NCBI GenBank assembly: GCA_030734395.1
Contig: JAUZTG010000029.1
Location: forward strand, 1,612,001-1,676,000
Length of the DNA: 64,000 bases
Origin: Sarocladium kiliense
Taxonomy: Eukaryota > Ascomycota > Sordariomycetes > Hypocreales > Sarocladiaceae
Direction: 5' to 3'
A program made the translations under genes and the position numbers. Under the pieces are notes generated by a model that ran no database searches, was not told the origin of the DNA, and saw nothing but the letters and a program-made list of their open reading frames with translations. Shown here piece after piece: positions 1 to 13,600 of the stretch; within the stretch, counting starts at the first letter, position 1, and the number at the start of each line of letters is the position of its first letter.

Positions 1-1600
1 GCGACAGCTACGCAAAGCCCACCCTTGCAGTCCTCCTTCAACAGACAGATGTTTCCAGTGCGGCCGCAGTTGAGATGGTCAGTTGAGAGGTTCAGTTCTG
101 TGGCTGCGGTAGATGTTCCAGAAGTGGCCGCGGTGGTGACAGTAGCGGCGGATGAGCCACTCGTAGCTTGGCTGGTCGAGGCCGCGCTGATAGTAGTTGG
201 TCCACTCGAAGAAGAGGCAACTAATGCTGAAGTAGATGTTTGCAGAGTGGTTGAAGCCAAGGTGCTCGATGATGATGCCGCTGCTCCAGCTGCAACACAC
301 TGGCCTTGTCTGCACACCTGGCCGAGGCCACAAACATTGAGAAGCCTTCCGCAGTTGAGAATGTCGTTCAAGAGATCCACGCCTCCCGCAACAGCCACTG
401 ATGGCGCAACAGTGGCAGCAACCGTTAGAGATGCTGCGACACTTGGCACTGTAGTAGTAGCTGCAGGCGCAGCAGTTGTTGTAGGCGCAACAGCGCTGGA
501 AGTGGATGCGGCGACACACTGGCCCTGTCTGCACACCTGTCCGCCCAAGCAGATATTGAGCAACCTACCGCAGTTCAGCGCATCATTGAGCAAGTCGACA
601 ATTCCCGCGGCAGCGGCGGCCGACGAAGCTGATGACGCTGATGAGGCGGACGAGGACGCCGCGCTGGCGGAGGACGATGCTGCCGGTCCGGAGGTGAGCG
701 GCGCGGAGGTGGGGCCGACAACGACGCCGACGCTGACGGAGGTGGCCGGGATGGACACGGGGCCAATCCCTGGAATCGAGGTCACACCAACAGAAGGCAA
801 GGTAACCGCTGCAGATCCAGAGACCGAGATAGTGGCTGCGGCAGACAGTGTTGTAATGCCGGCTCCAGGAACAGACGCGGTCGCTACGCCTGCTGATGCG
901 GATACGGATGCTGATACGGATGCTGAGATGGAGGCGCTTGGCGAGAGACAGACTCCTCCGCGACAGACATTGCCGAAGAGGCAGACGTTGAGAAGCCTTC
1001 CGCAGTTCAAGCTGTCTGTGAGGAGATCTACAATGTTGCCTCCAGATGCGGTGGCCGTGGCTGAAGCTCCCACGGACAGTAGCGGCGTGCTGGATGCGGA
1101 TGTAGTAGTAGTTGGCGCGACACACCTACCGCTCTGGCACAACTGTGGGTAAATGCAAATATTCAGAGGGCTGCCGCAGTTCAATGAGTCGTTCAAAAGG
1201 TCGAACGATACTGCGGCAGATGCAGAGACCGAGGCTGAGGCTCCAACGCTAGGGACTGTCGCTGTTGGGACGGTTGCAGAGGCTGATACAGAGACAGAGA
1301 CGCCAATAGCAACACATAGGCCGCTGCGACATGTCTGACCAAAGAGACAGATAGTGCCAGCAGTGCCACAGTTCTTCGAGTCATTGAGGAGGTCGATGAC
1401 GCCCTGGCCGGAGATCGAGGTTGTTGATGCGCTGGGCAACGCGCTAGATACAGAGGTCTCAGATACTGGCACTGTTCCAGTTCCGGTCGCACCACTGCTA
1501 GCAAGGCATATTCCTCCCCGGCAGACCTGGGTCCCGGAGCAGATAATGCCAATGCCTCCGCAGTTCAAGCTGTCCGTCAGCAAGTCGCGAGTTCCAGAAA
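1..1600 (-). repeat. seven four-cysteine modules separated by Ser/Thr/Ala spacers (within giant CDS)
   Basis: Modules of about 30 residues lie near 1590-1495, 1398-1305, 1200-1110, 1033-940, 600-508, 375-285 and 90-1. Most share a DLLNDSLNCG-like start and the spacing C-x6-C-x5-C-x4-C. The spacers are rich in Ser, Thr, Ala and Val, as in O-glycosylated stalks, and differ in length. The last module is still in progress at the window edge, so the array probably continues. Confidence 0.85.
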
Positions 1601-4600
1601 GAAGTCCACCAGTGTTGAGAAGTGCTGAACCTGAGCCGGATCCAAGTACGCCGTCCAGAAGACCAGTGCTAACGGAGGCGGAAGTGTCGTTCGAGGCAAG
1701 TCCGCCGACTATGACTGGGAGCACGCCGGTGCTTGAGGCACTTCCATTGCCAACAAGTCCAGTCACCAGATCTGGAACCAGGTTACTGATGTTTCCAGTG
1801 TTGATGTTATTGATCAACTGAGGCAGTAGCGCTGCGACACCTGTGTCTGTGGTGTTTACCGTCACATTTGCTGTTGCGGAGCCGCGAAGGTCTACAGGCG
1901 CACCACCCACAGTTGCGCCACCAAGAAGGCCGTCGATCAGGCCAGGAATGACGGCGGGGAGGTCGACTGCGCTGAGATTGTCGAGGAGGTCAGGTATGAG
2001 ACCACCAGAGCCGGCTGTTCCATTTCCGAGGAGACCATCGACGAGATCCGGAATGATGCGAGTGACGTTACCGCTTACAACATTATCGAGCAGAGTCGGT
2101 AGAATGCCGTCGCGGCTGCCGTTAGCCTCTGATCCTGTGCCGATAGACAGATTCGCGCTGGCAGATGCGTTCGATCCAAGGAGACCATCCAGAAGGCCAA
2201 TAACAGCGTTGCTCGCATTAGTGTTACCGAGATTTTCAATCAGGGACGAGGTACTGGACCCGTTCGTGGCGTTGTTGAGGCTGGCAATCAGATCTGGCAG
2301 GGTCTGGGTCAGGTTGGCGAGACCAAGATTGTTCAGCGCATCCTCGACTGAGGGCACCGAGGTGTTTGCGCTAGGTCCAGGGGCCAGAACGGATGGTAAG
2401 ACACCGGGAGTTGATCCAGTGCCAACGCCTCCTCCCAACAGACCAGTGGTGATGTTTTGCAGAGCTCCTCCACTTTCAAGTGAACCACCTACACCAACTC
2501 CTACACTTCCATTGACCGATCCTCCACCCAAAACCCCGTCGATCAAAGCCGGTATCGTACTGTTTCCTCCACCGTTGGCGATGTTGTCTAGCTGTGCTAA
2601 TGTGCCGTTTGTTCCGTTACCAAGAAGACCGTTGACAATGTTGCCAAGGGTGCCGTTTACTCCAATGAGGCCATTGATCAGGTCCGAGGTCGAAGGACCC
2701 AATACATCGGCAGAGACGTTCGCAACAAGACCAGGTAGAATACCACTGCTGTTGCCGCCAACAGAGACGTTGCCGTTGAGTGTCAGCGAAAGGCCAGGCA
2801 ATGAACCAATTTGACTGTTGTTTCCTTGGATCAGCCCTCCAACCAAGTCAGCCGCGTTTGTTCCGTTCGCTACTGCACCACCAATCACCGTCGGTATGTT
2901 ATTGATCTCTGGCGGAATCAGAGACAGATTTCCAGCACTAAGAGATGCGTTTACCAAGGACGGTAGATTTGTGATGATGGTTGAGTTCAGGCTGATCGTA
3001 CTGTTCGCCAGAGAACCAGCGATGGTCCCTGGCAATGAGTTCAGCTCATCCGGTATCAAAGTGGAGTTCCCGTTCGAGATTGCCCCGGTAATGAGGCCTG
3101 GCAGAGTGTTGATGACCTCAGGCAGGATGTTCGCTGCACCTCCGGTGGTATTGGCGATGGCACCTCCAACGACAGCAGGAAGCTGATTGACTTCAGGCGG
3201 CAAAAGGGTACCAGAGCCACCTACCAAGCCTCCGGTGATGAGTCCCGGTAGATTTGCAACAATCTCAGGAACGAGATCGGCGCCACTGCCAGTAATGTTG
3301 CTCAGGGAATTGCCGATAGTCGAGGGCAGACTGTTAACCTCTTGAGGAATGAGGGTTGAGGAATTACTGTTGAGTGCGCCTGTGACAAGCCCAGGCAGGT
3401 TCGCGACTATGTCAGGAACCAGGCTAGCAGCGTTGCCGCTCAGATTGTTCAACGCGTCTCCGATGGTAGACGGCAGGTTGTTCAGAGTTTCTGGTAGTAT
3501 TGGTGCCGATGCATTGACCGCAAGGGACGCGTTTACCAAGCTTGGCAGAGCGTTAATCAGATCAGCTGACAGACTTGCGTTGACACTCAAAGAAGCTCCA
3601 ATGGTGTCAGGAAGGTTATTGATCTCTGAAGGCAGCACGGTGCTTGTGCCGTTCTGAATAGCGCCATTCACGAGGTTAGGCAAATCACCAATAACTTCGG
3701 GGACAAGGTTCGGAGCTCCTGCTACTGCTGATCCGATAGCTGCAGGCAAGGTGTTGATGGCGCTTGGGATGATGGTCGATGTTCCATTGCTGAGAGCACC
3801 ACTGATCAAGGCTGGTAGCTGATCCACAATCTGAGGAACTGGTAGCCCTACTCCAGCCGAAACATTCAGGGAGACTGAAAGAGAGCCGGGCAAGTTGTTG
3901 AGAGTCTCGGGAATCAAGGTATCCGCGCCATTCTGAATCGAATTGTTCAAGAGTGCCGGTAAGTTGTCGATGATGGTTGCTGGTGGAAGACCATCGAGGG
4001 GCAGTGTGCTGTTCAAGCTGTTGCCAATCGTCGCCGGCAGGTTGTTGAGCTCCGGAGTGAGGATCGTTGCTGAGCCTTGTTGCAAAGATTCATTCACAAG
4101 ATCTCCAATATTGCTAACGATGTCCTGGATAGGCAGTGCTGAACCAGATCCGGTGGCGTTGCTCAGCGAGTCTCCAATCGTCTTTGGGAGGTTATTGACC
4201 TCTGGTGGAATGATGGATCCTGTTCCACTGCCAGGAACTCCGTCAACAGCAAGTGCATCTCCAATCAGGCCCGGAAGGTTGTCTGAAAGCGATGGGAGAC
4301 TTATAGAGCCGCCATTGTTAGTGGCATTGTTGATCGCACCCTCTACCACTGCAGGCAAAGACTGTGCGAGACCAGGAGCAATCTCAGCTGGGCTCAGGCC
4401 CGTGGCATTCGCAATGGAGTCAAGGATGATTCCAGGAAGCTGGTTAAGGGGTGCTGGGATGACGGAACCAGGTGTAGAGATATTCGGAGTTTGACGAATT
4501 GCATCGGGCAGTGTTCCCGCAACAATGGGAACAATCTCAGCAGGGTCGATGTTGGGGATGTTTCCTAAGGCCCCTTCAATCACCTCGGGCAACGAGCCGA

Positions 4601-7600
4601 CAATACCTTCGATGATGGGCTCGATGTCAGTTTCTGTTGTAGTGCTGTTCAAGGTAGAGTTGACCAGAGAGGGAAGCCCAGCCACAATGTCAGGAACGAG
4701 AGCTCCTGCGTTGGTTCCAGGGAGTTGTCCAATGATACCGGGTGCTTCGTTCAATTCTGGTGGAAGCAAGGTTCCAGCACTGCCATTTAGAGCGCCATTG
4801 ATGGCTTCAGGTAGGCCTACAATGATGCTGGATCCAAGTGAGCCACCAATCGTACCATTCGGGAGACCGTTGCCGACGATGGAGGGAATCCCATTGAGCT
4901 CAGGAGGGAGAATTTGACCATTGGCAGAGCCGTTCCCAGTCCCATTGAGCGCGCCTTGTACAAGGCCAGGGAGGCTATCGATCAAGCCATCGACGATAGG
5001 TGTGCCGACCCCTCCAGTCTCATTGAGTGCTCCTGGCAGATTGTTCAGTGGTTCGGGCAAGATGCTTCCCAGACCAGGCTGATTGGCGCTGGCGTTGGCG
5101 ACGATTGATGGAAGGTTATTAACCAAGCCATCAACGATCCCCGGGCCAACGGTTGAATTCTCAAGAGCTCCCGAGATTGTTCCAGGTAGCTCATTGAGAG
5201 GGCCTGGGAGAATGGCAGTTGAACCATTGGTCGATTGGTTATTCAATGCGCCGTTCACGATATTGGGCAGCGAGTCAACAATCGCAGGAATTGCCGAGCT
5301 GGTCTGGTTGCCCAAGGTCTGAGGCAGAGTGTTGATCACATCAGGCAGGATTGTTCCTGCGCCTGTCTGGTTCTGCAAGACACCATTGACTGCCCCAGGG
5401 AGGCTCGCGGCGAGGCCAGGAGCAAGAGCCGTGGCGTTTCCGGCGACGTCACCCAAGGCCCCAGAAATAACACCGGGGATCTCATTAACAGGTCCTGGGA
5501 TGAGATCCGCACCAGAGCCCTCGCCTCCAGATATTGTGTCGTTCACAAGAGACGGCAGCTTCCCGATGATCCCTGGGATCAAGCCAGCTGAAGTCGTCGA
5601 ATTGGCGAGAGATCCAATCACTGCTGGAGCGCTATTCGCCGCGTCGGGAATGAGATTGCTGACATTTGGTGTTCCGGATCCCGAGGGTGTAGCCAGTGTG
5701 TCGTTGAGCACCTTCGGCAATGTGTTCGCAATTCCAGGGATGATGCCCTCTCCAGGAGTACCAGAGAGCGAAGATCCCAGGGTTCCGGGGATGTTGTTGA
5801 GAGCGGGTGGCAGAATGGTGCTGTTGACCTCCGCGCTCACATTGACTTCAGCACTGACACTTGCGCTTGCATTCACAAGCGAAGGCAGGTTCTCCGTAAT
5901 GCCAGGGATGAGGCTGGCGCCAGCTCCACCACCAAGGCTGTTGTTCAGAAGACCAGGCAGTCCATTCAGCGCAGGAGGAATAAGGGACTCTGCTCCTCCC
6001 TCGCTTGGGTCTACTGGAGGGATGCCCGAAGTACCATTATCGGCTCGAGGAAGATCAATGCCAGGAATTGCACCAACAAGATCAGAAACCGTGGTCTGGT
6101 TCAGACCAGCATTGTCGAGCAGTGTAGGCAGGTTGTTCACGATCTGTGGCAGAGAAGGAACGGCAACACTCGTGTTCACACCGAGTTGAGCACTGACGCT
6201 CAGATCAGCTCCAAGTCCAGGCAATGTGCCATTGGTGATCTCTGGTAGCTTCTCGATCACACTGCCAAGCTCCGGTGCCGGGATGACGATGTTGGGTAGC
6301 AAGTCAGGAAGACTACTCGCGATGTCGCTTGCGCTGGTACCATTCGTCAATGCAGGAATAGCAGCAATCATGTCCGGGATGAAGGCAGCCGGGCCCGTCA
6401 GGGTACCGTTTGCCAGTGCGGGTAGATTCGAGCCAATGTTCTGTACGAGACCTCCCACGCTGTCGCCAGTGCCATTGAGCAAGGCTGGCAGGTTGTCGGC
6501 AAGTGAGGGGATGATAATTCCTACACCGTCATTTGTGCCATTGACCAAGCCATCAAAGTCGGGCACAAAGATGCCTGCTCCACTACCAGAGCCATTGGAA
6601 AGAGATGGAAGACTTCCCAATGCTCCGGGTATGATTGTTCCGGGCAAGGAACCAACATCAGGCAAGGAGACGCCTTCGCCAGGAGCACCAGTCTCGTTCA
6701 ACGCCGCAGGAAGCTTGTCAAGCAGGTCACCCAAACTACTCGAGCCGTTGGTGAGTCCAGGCAAAGTATCGATGACGTCCTTGAGCGGACCAGTAGTTGC
6801 ATTCAGCAGCGGAGGAAGTTTTTCAATGATCTGCGGTAGATCATCAAGGCTGCCAGTTGAGCCATTAACCAGACCCGGAAGCTGGGCAGCAATCTCACCC
6901 AGCTCGCCCTCAGTTGCGTTTGCAACTCCTGGCAGACTGCTGATGATTCCAGGTACAATCACTGCCAGACCATTGGAGCTGTTGGTAATAGAGTCCAGTA
7001 CGCCCGAGATATCAGGGATGACGATGCCAGGCGCGGTCGTGATGTCGCCTTCCGAGGGAACCTTGGGGATTACGATTCCAAGTCCACTACCAGTCCCATT
7101 GATCTGGCTGGGTAGCTCTGGAATGACGAGACTCACGACTCCAGAAGAAGCATTGACAATGTTCGGCAATGAAGAACCAAGACTGGGCAGAATTGCGCCT
7201 AGTCCTTCAGTTGCGTTCCCAAGCGCGCTGTTTGCAAGCTGCCCAAGCGCACCTGTAGGGCCTTGGTTTCCTAAAATAGTACCAACCGCACCTGTCAAGA
7301 CTCCGTCAACGGAGCCGTTCTGTGCTTGTTCAATGACAGTCGGAATGAGTCCCGACCCTGCGGTTCCGTTGCCAAAGACATCGTGTAGGATATCAGGCAG
7401 GACGTCTGCAAGCGAGTCGTTGGTCAGGCCTTGAGGAAGATTGTCAACAGTGGCATTCGGGCCAAAGAGATCCTTGGCAAGATCAGGCAGTACTTGGTCC
7501 AGTGTTCCGTTGCGGATATTGCCGACCAGGTTGGGAAGAAGACCACCCGAGTTAGGTGTTCCATCACCCAGTGCATCTTTCACGATACCTGATACAACAT

Positions 7601-10600
7601 CCTCGGCAGATCCGTTCTTCACTGCCCCTACCAAGTTTGGAATAAGGCCATCGCCCAGCTCTCCAGTACCGGAGCCGACGATTTGATCAAGAACGTCGCT
7701 GACTGTGTCGTTCGGGAGGTTGGGCAAGATCGCAGGGACCACACCCCCGGCACCTGGAATGCTCACACCAGGCAGCGCGCCCCCGATAGTGTCTCCAGAC
7801 AGCCCTGGGATGACTGAATTGCCGTCGAGTGAAGTGTTGTTAATCGCACTGCCAACGATGGCTGAGAGAGCGCCACCAAGAGAGGGGTCAATGGTGTTGT
7901 TCTCCAGAAGTCCGCCTACTATGGCAGGCAATGTCTCATTGATAGGGCCGAGTCCAGGTAAAGGATCCTTATCTCCGCTAAGAGTCGCGTTGAGCTCGAT
8001 AGATAGCCCAACTCCAATGTCTGGAAGATCGGGGATGCCCACAGGCGTGCCATTCTTGATGACACCGCCCACAAGGCCGCCGATGAATGAACCTGCCCCT
8101 TCGATTGTTGAGTTGTCGGGACTCAGGTCACCAATGAGTGTATCTAAATCATCAGATGAAGGTATAGCAGGCAGTCCAGGCGTGGGGCCGTCCGGCAAAA
8201 GTTCATTGAGAGCATCTTGTAGCTCTTGTCCGGTCGGTAACACGGCATTTGTCCCGTTACCGACACCGCCAATGATGTCGGTCAGAGTCTGGCCAAGTTG
8301 TGATCCCTGGATATCAGTTCCGTTCTGTATAGCACTCCCGAGTATAGCGCCTAGAGCTCCGGCCGGCGTTGCGGGGAGAGACTCATTGTTACCAGAGATG
8401 ACCCCGACAAGGCCACCCAGGAGGTCCCCAGCGGTTGAGTTTATACCAGCAGAGCTGTTGCTGATGAGCTGACCCAGATCTGAACCCAGCTTTCCAGCCG
8501 GACTATCCGTTGTCAAAGTGTCATTACCGAGCAGACTACCAGCTAAACCGTCCAAGAGATCACTTGCTGAGGTATTCGGAGCAAGATTGGAGCTGTTGCT
8601 CAACAGGCCGCCAATGAGGCCTCCTACAACAACCTCTCCCGATACGTTTGCAGGAAGCGAGTTGTTGTTGATGAGCCCATCAACGATGTTCGAGGCGCCT
8701 TCAAGCGTTGGTGCAAGGACAGGCGGTGCTTGCAGCAGACTTGAGCTGGTTCCGTTCGGCTTACCCGATAGGAGACCCGTGATGACCTGCGTCGGCAAGG
8801 CAACTTCAACGCCAACAGATGCGCTTATCGTCGCATCTGCTGTCAAGTTGTTGAGCAGACTCTCGATCGCATCGCCAGGCTGTGTGGCATTGGGAAGGTT
8901 TCCCGCACCGCCACCTGAGGGCAACCCTGCTGGAGGCAGTCCCAGGTTCCCCGGGTTGAGGCCGTTGGTCAGCTCACCAAGCACATCGTTCGGCAGCGTG
9001 CCATTCAGCAGTCCGCCAATGGCTCCTGGGAGAGTACTTTGCAACTCCTCTGGGCTTGTTGCATTTCCAACGGCACTACCAAGACCACCAGGTAGTAGAG
9101 TGCCGATGTTCGCCAGGGGATTCTCAGCACTTGGCCCCAAGATGCCAGTGATCAGCCCCGGTAGGATACCACCTCCGTTGGCAGTACCATCACCGATCAG
9201 GCCATTGATCAGGTCCGGCAAAACTTTATCCAGGTTGCCATTGTTGATATTGTCGAGAAGTGTTGGAATCAGGCCGCCGCCTCCAGACGTCCCATTGCCA
9301 AGGAGGCCCTCGAGAAGGTCTGGGATCAAGTCCCGAGATCCTTCGAGATTATTCAACAGGCTATCTTGAAGCTGAGAAAGAAGGCCACCTGGCCCAATCA
9401 GATCAGCGACAGCGCCGGCTGTCAATGCGCCCTGCTTGATGAGACTGTCGAGGAGATCCGGAAGGACTCCGCCGCTTCCAGGAACCCCAGATCCCAAGAT
9501 TCCATTGATGATATCCGCAATGATGTTGTCTGTCAGCCCATTACGGATGTTATCAAGAAGCTGAGAAACCAGGCCATCTGGTCCCAGCAGATTATTGATG
9601 ACTCCCGCCATCGTATCTGCGATCTGACGAGGCTGGTTTGGCTCAAGAGAAGGCAAGGGCAAGCAAGTGCCGGAGACACACTTGCCCGAGCAGATATTGC
9701 CTTGTCCGCCGCAGTTGTTCGCATCTCCGAGGTAGTCGACACAGGTTCCATCCCTGCAGGACTGAAAAGGAGGACAGGTCGTCGATCCGCAACGGCCAAT
9801 GACCGGTGGCACGCATTTGCCTGCCTGGCATGTAGAGTCAGAAGGCTCACATACCTGTCCAAACGCACCGCAATTCTCGGGATCGGTGAAGATATCCACG
9901 CAACTTGTTCCGATGCAGATCTCTGCTGATTGACATCGAGTGCTTCCACAGAGAGGAGCTTGGAAAGGCGTGCAGACTCCTGCTGTACAGATCTCGTTGC
10001 TGCCGCAAGCATTGCCTGCGGAGCCACAGTTGCTGTCATCACTACCGACGTTGATGCACTTGTCCTGGAGGCACAGCTCTCCTAAGCCACAGACATCGCC
10101 GGCACAGGTGATGGGAGTCTCGGGATCAGTACATTGACCGAATTGACATGTCTCACCCTCGCTGCAGCGATTTCCCTGAGAACCGCAATTGTCAAGGTCG
10201 GTCGACAGCGCCAGACACTGGTCATCGACGCACACCTCTACTGTCCCTTGGCATTGCGAAGAGCCGCAGGAGGAGACAGGAGCAGGCGCACAAGTTCCGG
10301 CCCGACAGACGCTGTTTGGAGGACATGGAGTGTCCTTGCCGCCGCAATGGAGAGGGTCATTGAGGATATCAAGGCACACTGACTGCACACAGAGCTCCCC
10401 TGACTGACACCTTGCTCCAGAGCATGTATCCGGCTGAGGATCCACAACACAGAGATTCGCAACGCACAGCTCCCCGGCTGGGCACGGCGTGTTCGTACCT
10501 TCGCAGCCCCCGATGGGAAGACCAGTAGGAGAACATACACCTTCGTGACACACGAGACCGTTGCCACATGGTCCTCGACCCGGACCACAGGCGTCAGTGG

Positions 10601-13600
10601 AAACGATACACTGGTTGCCATCGCAGGTGAACCCGTTCGGACAAGGCTCTCCGCTTTCACCACAAGCACTGAATGGAGGTGTTGTGATACAGGCACCTCG
10701 AACACAGGCCTGGTTCTGCGGGCATGCTGCACCTGTCTCGCCACAAACAGTCCCAGGTGCTTGGATAGGCACACACTGCGAAGCCAGGCATAGCTGTCCG
10801 GAGGAACACACGAGACCAAGCTGCCCACAGGGTGATTCCGGATCACCAACCGTTAGACAAGTATCTCCGGCACAAAAGTCTCCTGCCTGGCATGGAGAAC
10901 CGCTCGAACCGCAGCTCTGAGTCGGATCGGATAGCGTTGAACATTGGCCGTCTGTACATAGGCTTCCCAATGGACATGGACCTCCAGTTTGACCGCAGAT
11001 ATCATCGGGTCCTTGATGAGGCACACAGCGGTCTTCAACGCAGGTCAGTCCCGCAAAGCACGGTCTGCCCGTGTTTCCGCATGAGGTCGGGTTTTGCGGA
11101 TCCTGTCCTCCGCCGGTATTATCTCCACCTAAGCCAACGTCGCCGAGACCTCCACCGAGATCTCCTCCTCCAATTGCTCCGCCCCCAATGTCTCCCAGGT
11201 TGCTGGTACCCGGCAACCCAGAAGCCTCGGGGATACTGCCGGAGACACTGACATCGACACCCACAGATGGAAGCGGGAGCACAGGAGCACTGATCCCAGG
11301 GAGACGGACGATGCCTTCCTCTGCGGAGGGCACAATGTCTGTTGGGAGGACCAACTGTTCATCATCCAAGCCAGAAACTCCCGGGAGTCCACTGGAGCCG
11401 GGCTCGTTGTCACCGCCACCTGGAACAAGAGGAGGCAAGCCAGAGTTGTCGCCTGGAGGACTATCTCCCGGGCCAGATGGGAAGCAAACGCCGGCGATGC
11501 ATCTGGAGTTCTGCCCACACGGCGTGGCATTGCTGCCAGTGCCACAGCCAGCTCCATTTAATGCACCAGGCAAACAGGCTCCTCCGACGCAAACAGAGCC
11601 CTCTGGACAGGGCGAATTGGTCTTGCCGCAGACAGTGGCTGCATCAACGACGTCAACACAGTTGCCGTCAATGCACAGTGAGTTCTGGGGACATGGCGCT
11701 TTCATTGCTCCGCAGTTCGCCTCAGGGGGAGCAATACCAACACACACGCCGCTGGCACAGAACGAAGACTCTGGACAAGGCTCTCCTGTGCTTCCACAGT
11801 TCCCAAATGGCTCGTCAACTGCCACACAGCCGCCGTTCAGGCAGATTCTTCCTTGGGAGCATGTCGTTCCAGCAGGGCCTCCAGCGCAAGAACCAAAATA
11901 CAGAACACAGGCTCCGCCAACGCAGTGTTGTCCTACGGCACAAGGACCACCAGTGTTGCCACAAACTCCAGTCACAGGTAGAAGGTTGCATTGGCCTTCC
12001 ACACATCGCTCTGTGGCCTTGCACGGGCTTCCGAGATCGCCACAGTCCTGAGTGATACCCATGGCGACACAGTTGCCGTGGATGCACTGCTGACCCGTTC
12101 TACATGCGATACCAGTGCCACAGCCCTTGCCGTCTTGGAACTGAAGACACTGTCCGGCCCAACACTGCTGGGCTGCTGGGCATACGAATCCGGGCTCGCC
12201 ACAATTGCTCGGCGATTGAGCGGAGACGCAAGTCCGACCAACGCAAATGGCACCTTCTTCACATACGAGGCCGTTTGAGTCGCAGTCCGTCGGATCTCCT
12301 AGTCTTGTACAAGTATCTCCGAGGCAGAACGCGCCAGCTGGACAGGGCTCATCGCGAGGGCCACACGCAGCTGGATTAGTGATTGTGGTACATAAGCCAG
12401 CCACGCAGATCTGGTTATCCTCGCAAGACTCTGAACACTCCAGAGTAGTATCGGGGGGCTTCGTGGTGCACTGTCCTGCGAGACAGAGCTGATCGTCGTC
12501 ACAGGGGCCGTCACTCCCACCACACGACTGAGGATCGCCAAGCGGCACACAGTTCCGGGAAACGCATACCTCTCCCTCGTTGCAGTCACTGCCTCGGGAC
12601 GTACAACCAGCTGAGTTCGTAATAGGCAAACACTGGCCCCCAGCACATAGATGGCCTTCCAGGCATTGGCCTCCCTCACCCTCTTTCGTCGGACTGCAGG
12701 ACAACGGGTTCTGCACAGGAGAACAAAGGCCATCAACGCAAATCTCGTTGTTGTCGATATCGCAACCCCCGGGGCATCCAGCTACCCTTGTGGGAACACA
12801 GTTGCCAAGGAGACACACACTGTTTTCTGGACAGCTTGTTGCTCCCGAGTCACCTGAGCCACAAGAATTGGAGTTCTCAAGGGATACACAATTTCCTGCA
12901 AGACATACAGTGTCCAAGGGGCAGTTCCGGCCTCTGAGTCCACAGTCAACAGGCGTTTGGATCGGCTGACAATAACCTGAAATGCAGAGGGTGCCTCTTG
13001 CGCATAGAGGCTTGCATTCGGTACCTGGCTGGATGGGCGAGCACTCTCCTTGCCAACATATGCTCCCGCTCTCGCAACCATCTGGACAGCCACCTGTGCC
13101 TCGAATCGGGACACACACGTCGTTCAGACACACGGCTCCGGCCACGCAGCGTGGATTGCACTCATCTCGAGGCTGGATAGGGATGCAGACGCCGGCAAGG
13201 CAAGTCTCGCTCATCGAGCATCCGGGGTCGCATGTTGTTGAGCTCTGGAGAGGCAGGCATTGGGATCCCACACAGGCCTGCCCGGGCAGACAATACGGGC
13301 GACAATCGTTTGGAGGCTGCACTGGCGTACAGATATCCCCGAGGCAGACATTGCCCGTTCCGCACTCACTCGAGCACTGATCTGGCGGCTGGATGGAGGT
13401 GCAGGATGATCCAACGCAGACGGTTCCCGAATCACACTCCGAGGGACAGTTGCCCACTGGAGGCGGCAAAGTGCTCCCGTCGAGGGGGATGCAAGTATTT
13501 TGAACGCAGGCACTTCCTGATCCACATGCCGTGGCTGGAGAGCCGCAGTTGTTAGGATCGGAGCCAGTATCAACAGGCTCACACCGAGACAATACACAGA

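Noticed and set aside
25..9369. Long plus-strand open frames (for example 25-1152, 1843-2814, 5329-6189, 6226-7434, 8518-9369)
   Set aside because: They are shadows of the minus-strand giant gene. Their proteins are Pro/Ser/Arg-rich with no motifs, whereas the minus frame gives a signal peptide, cysteine modules and periodic repeats.
1..9640. Regularly spaced repeats as a CRISPR array
   Set aside because: The repeats are degenerate, protein-coding and in a eukaryotic gene; no identical direct repeats with unique spacers are present.
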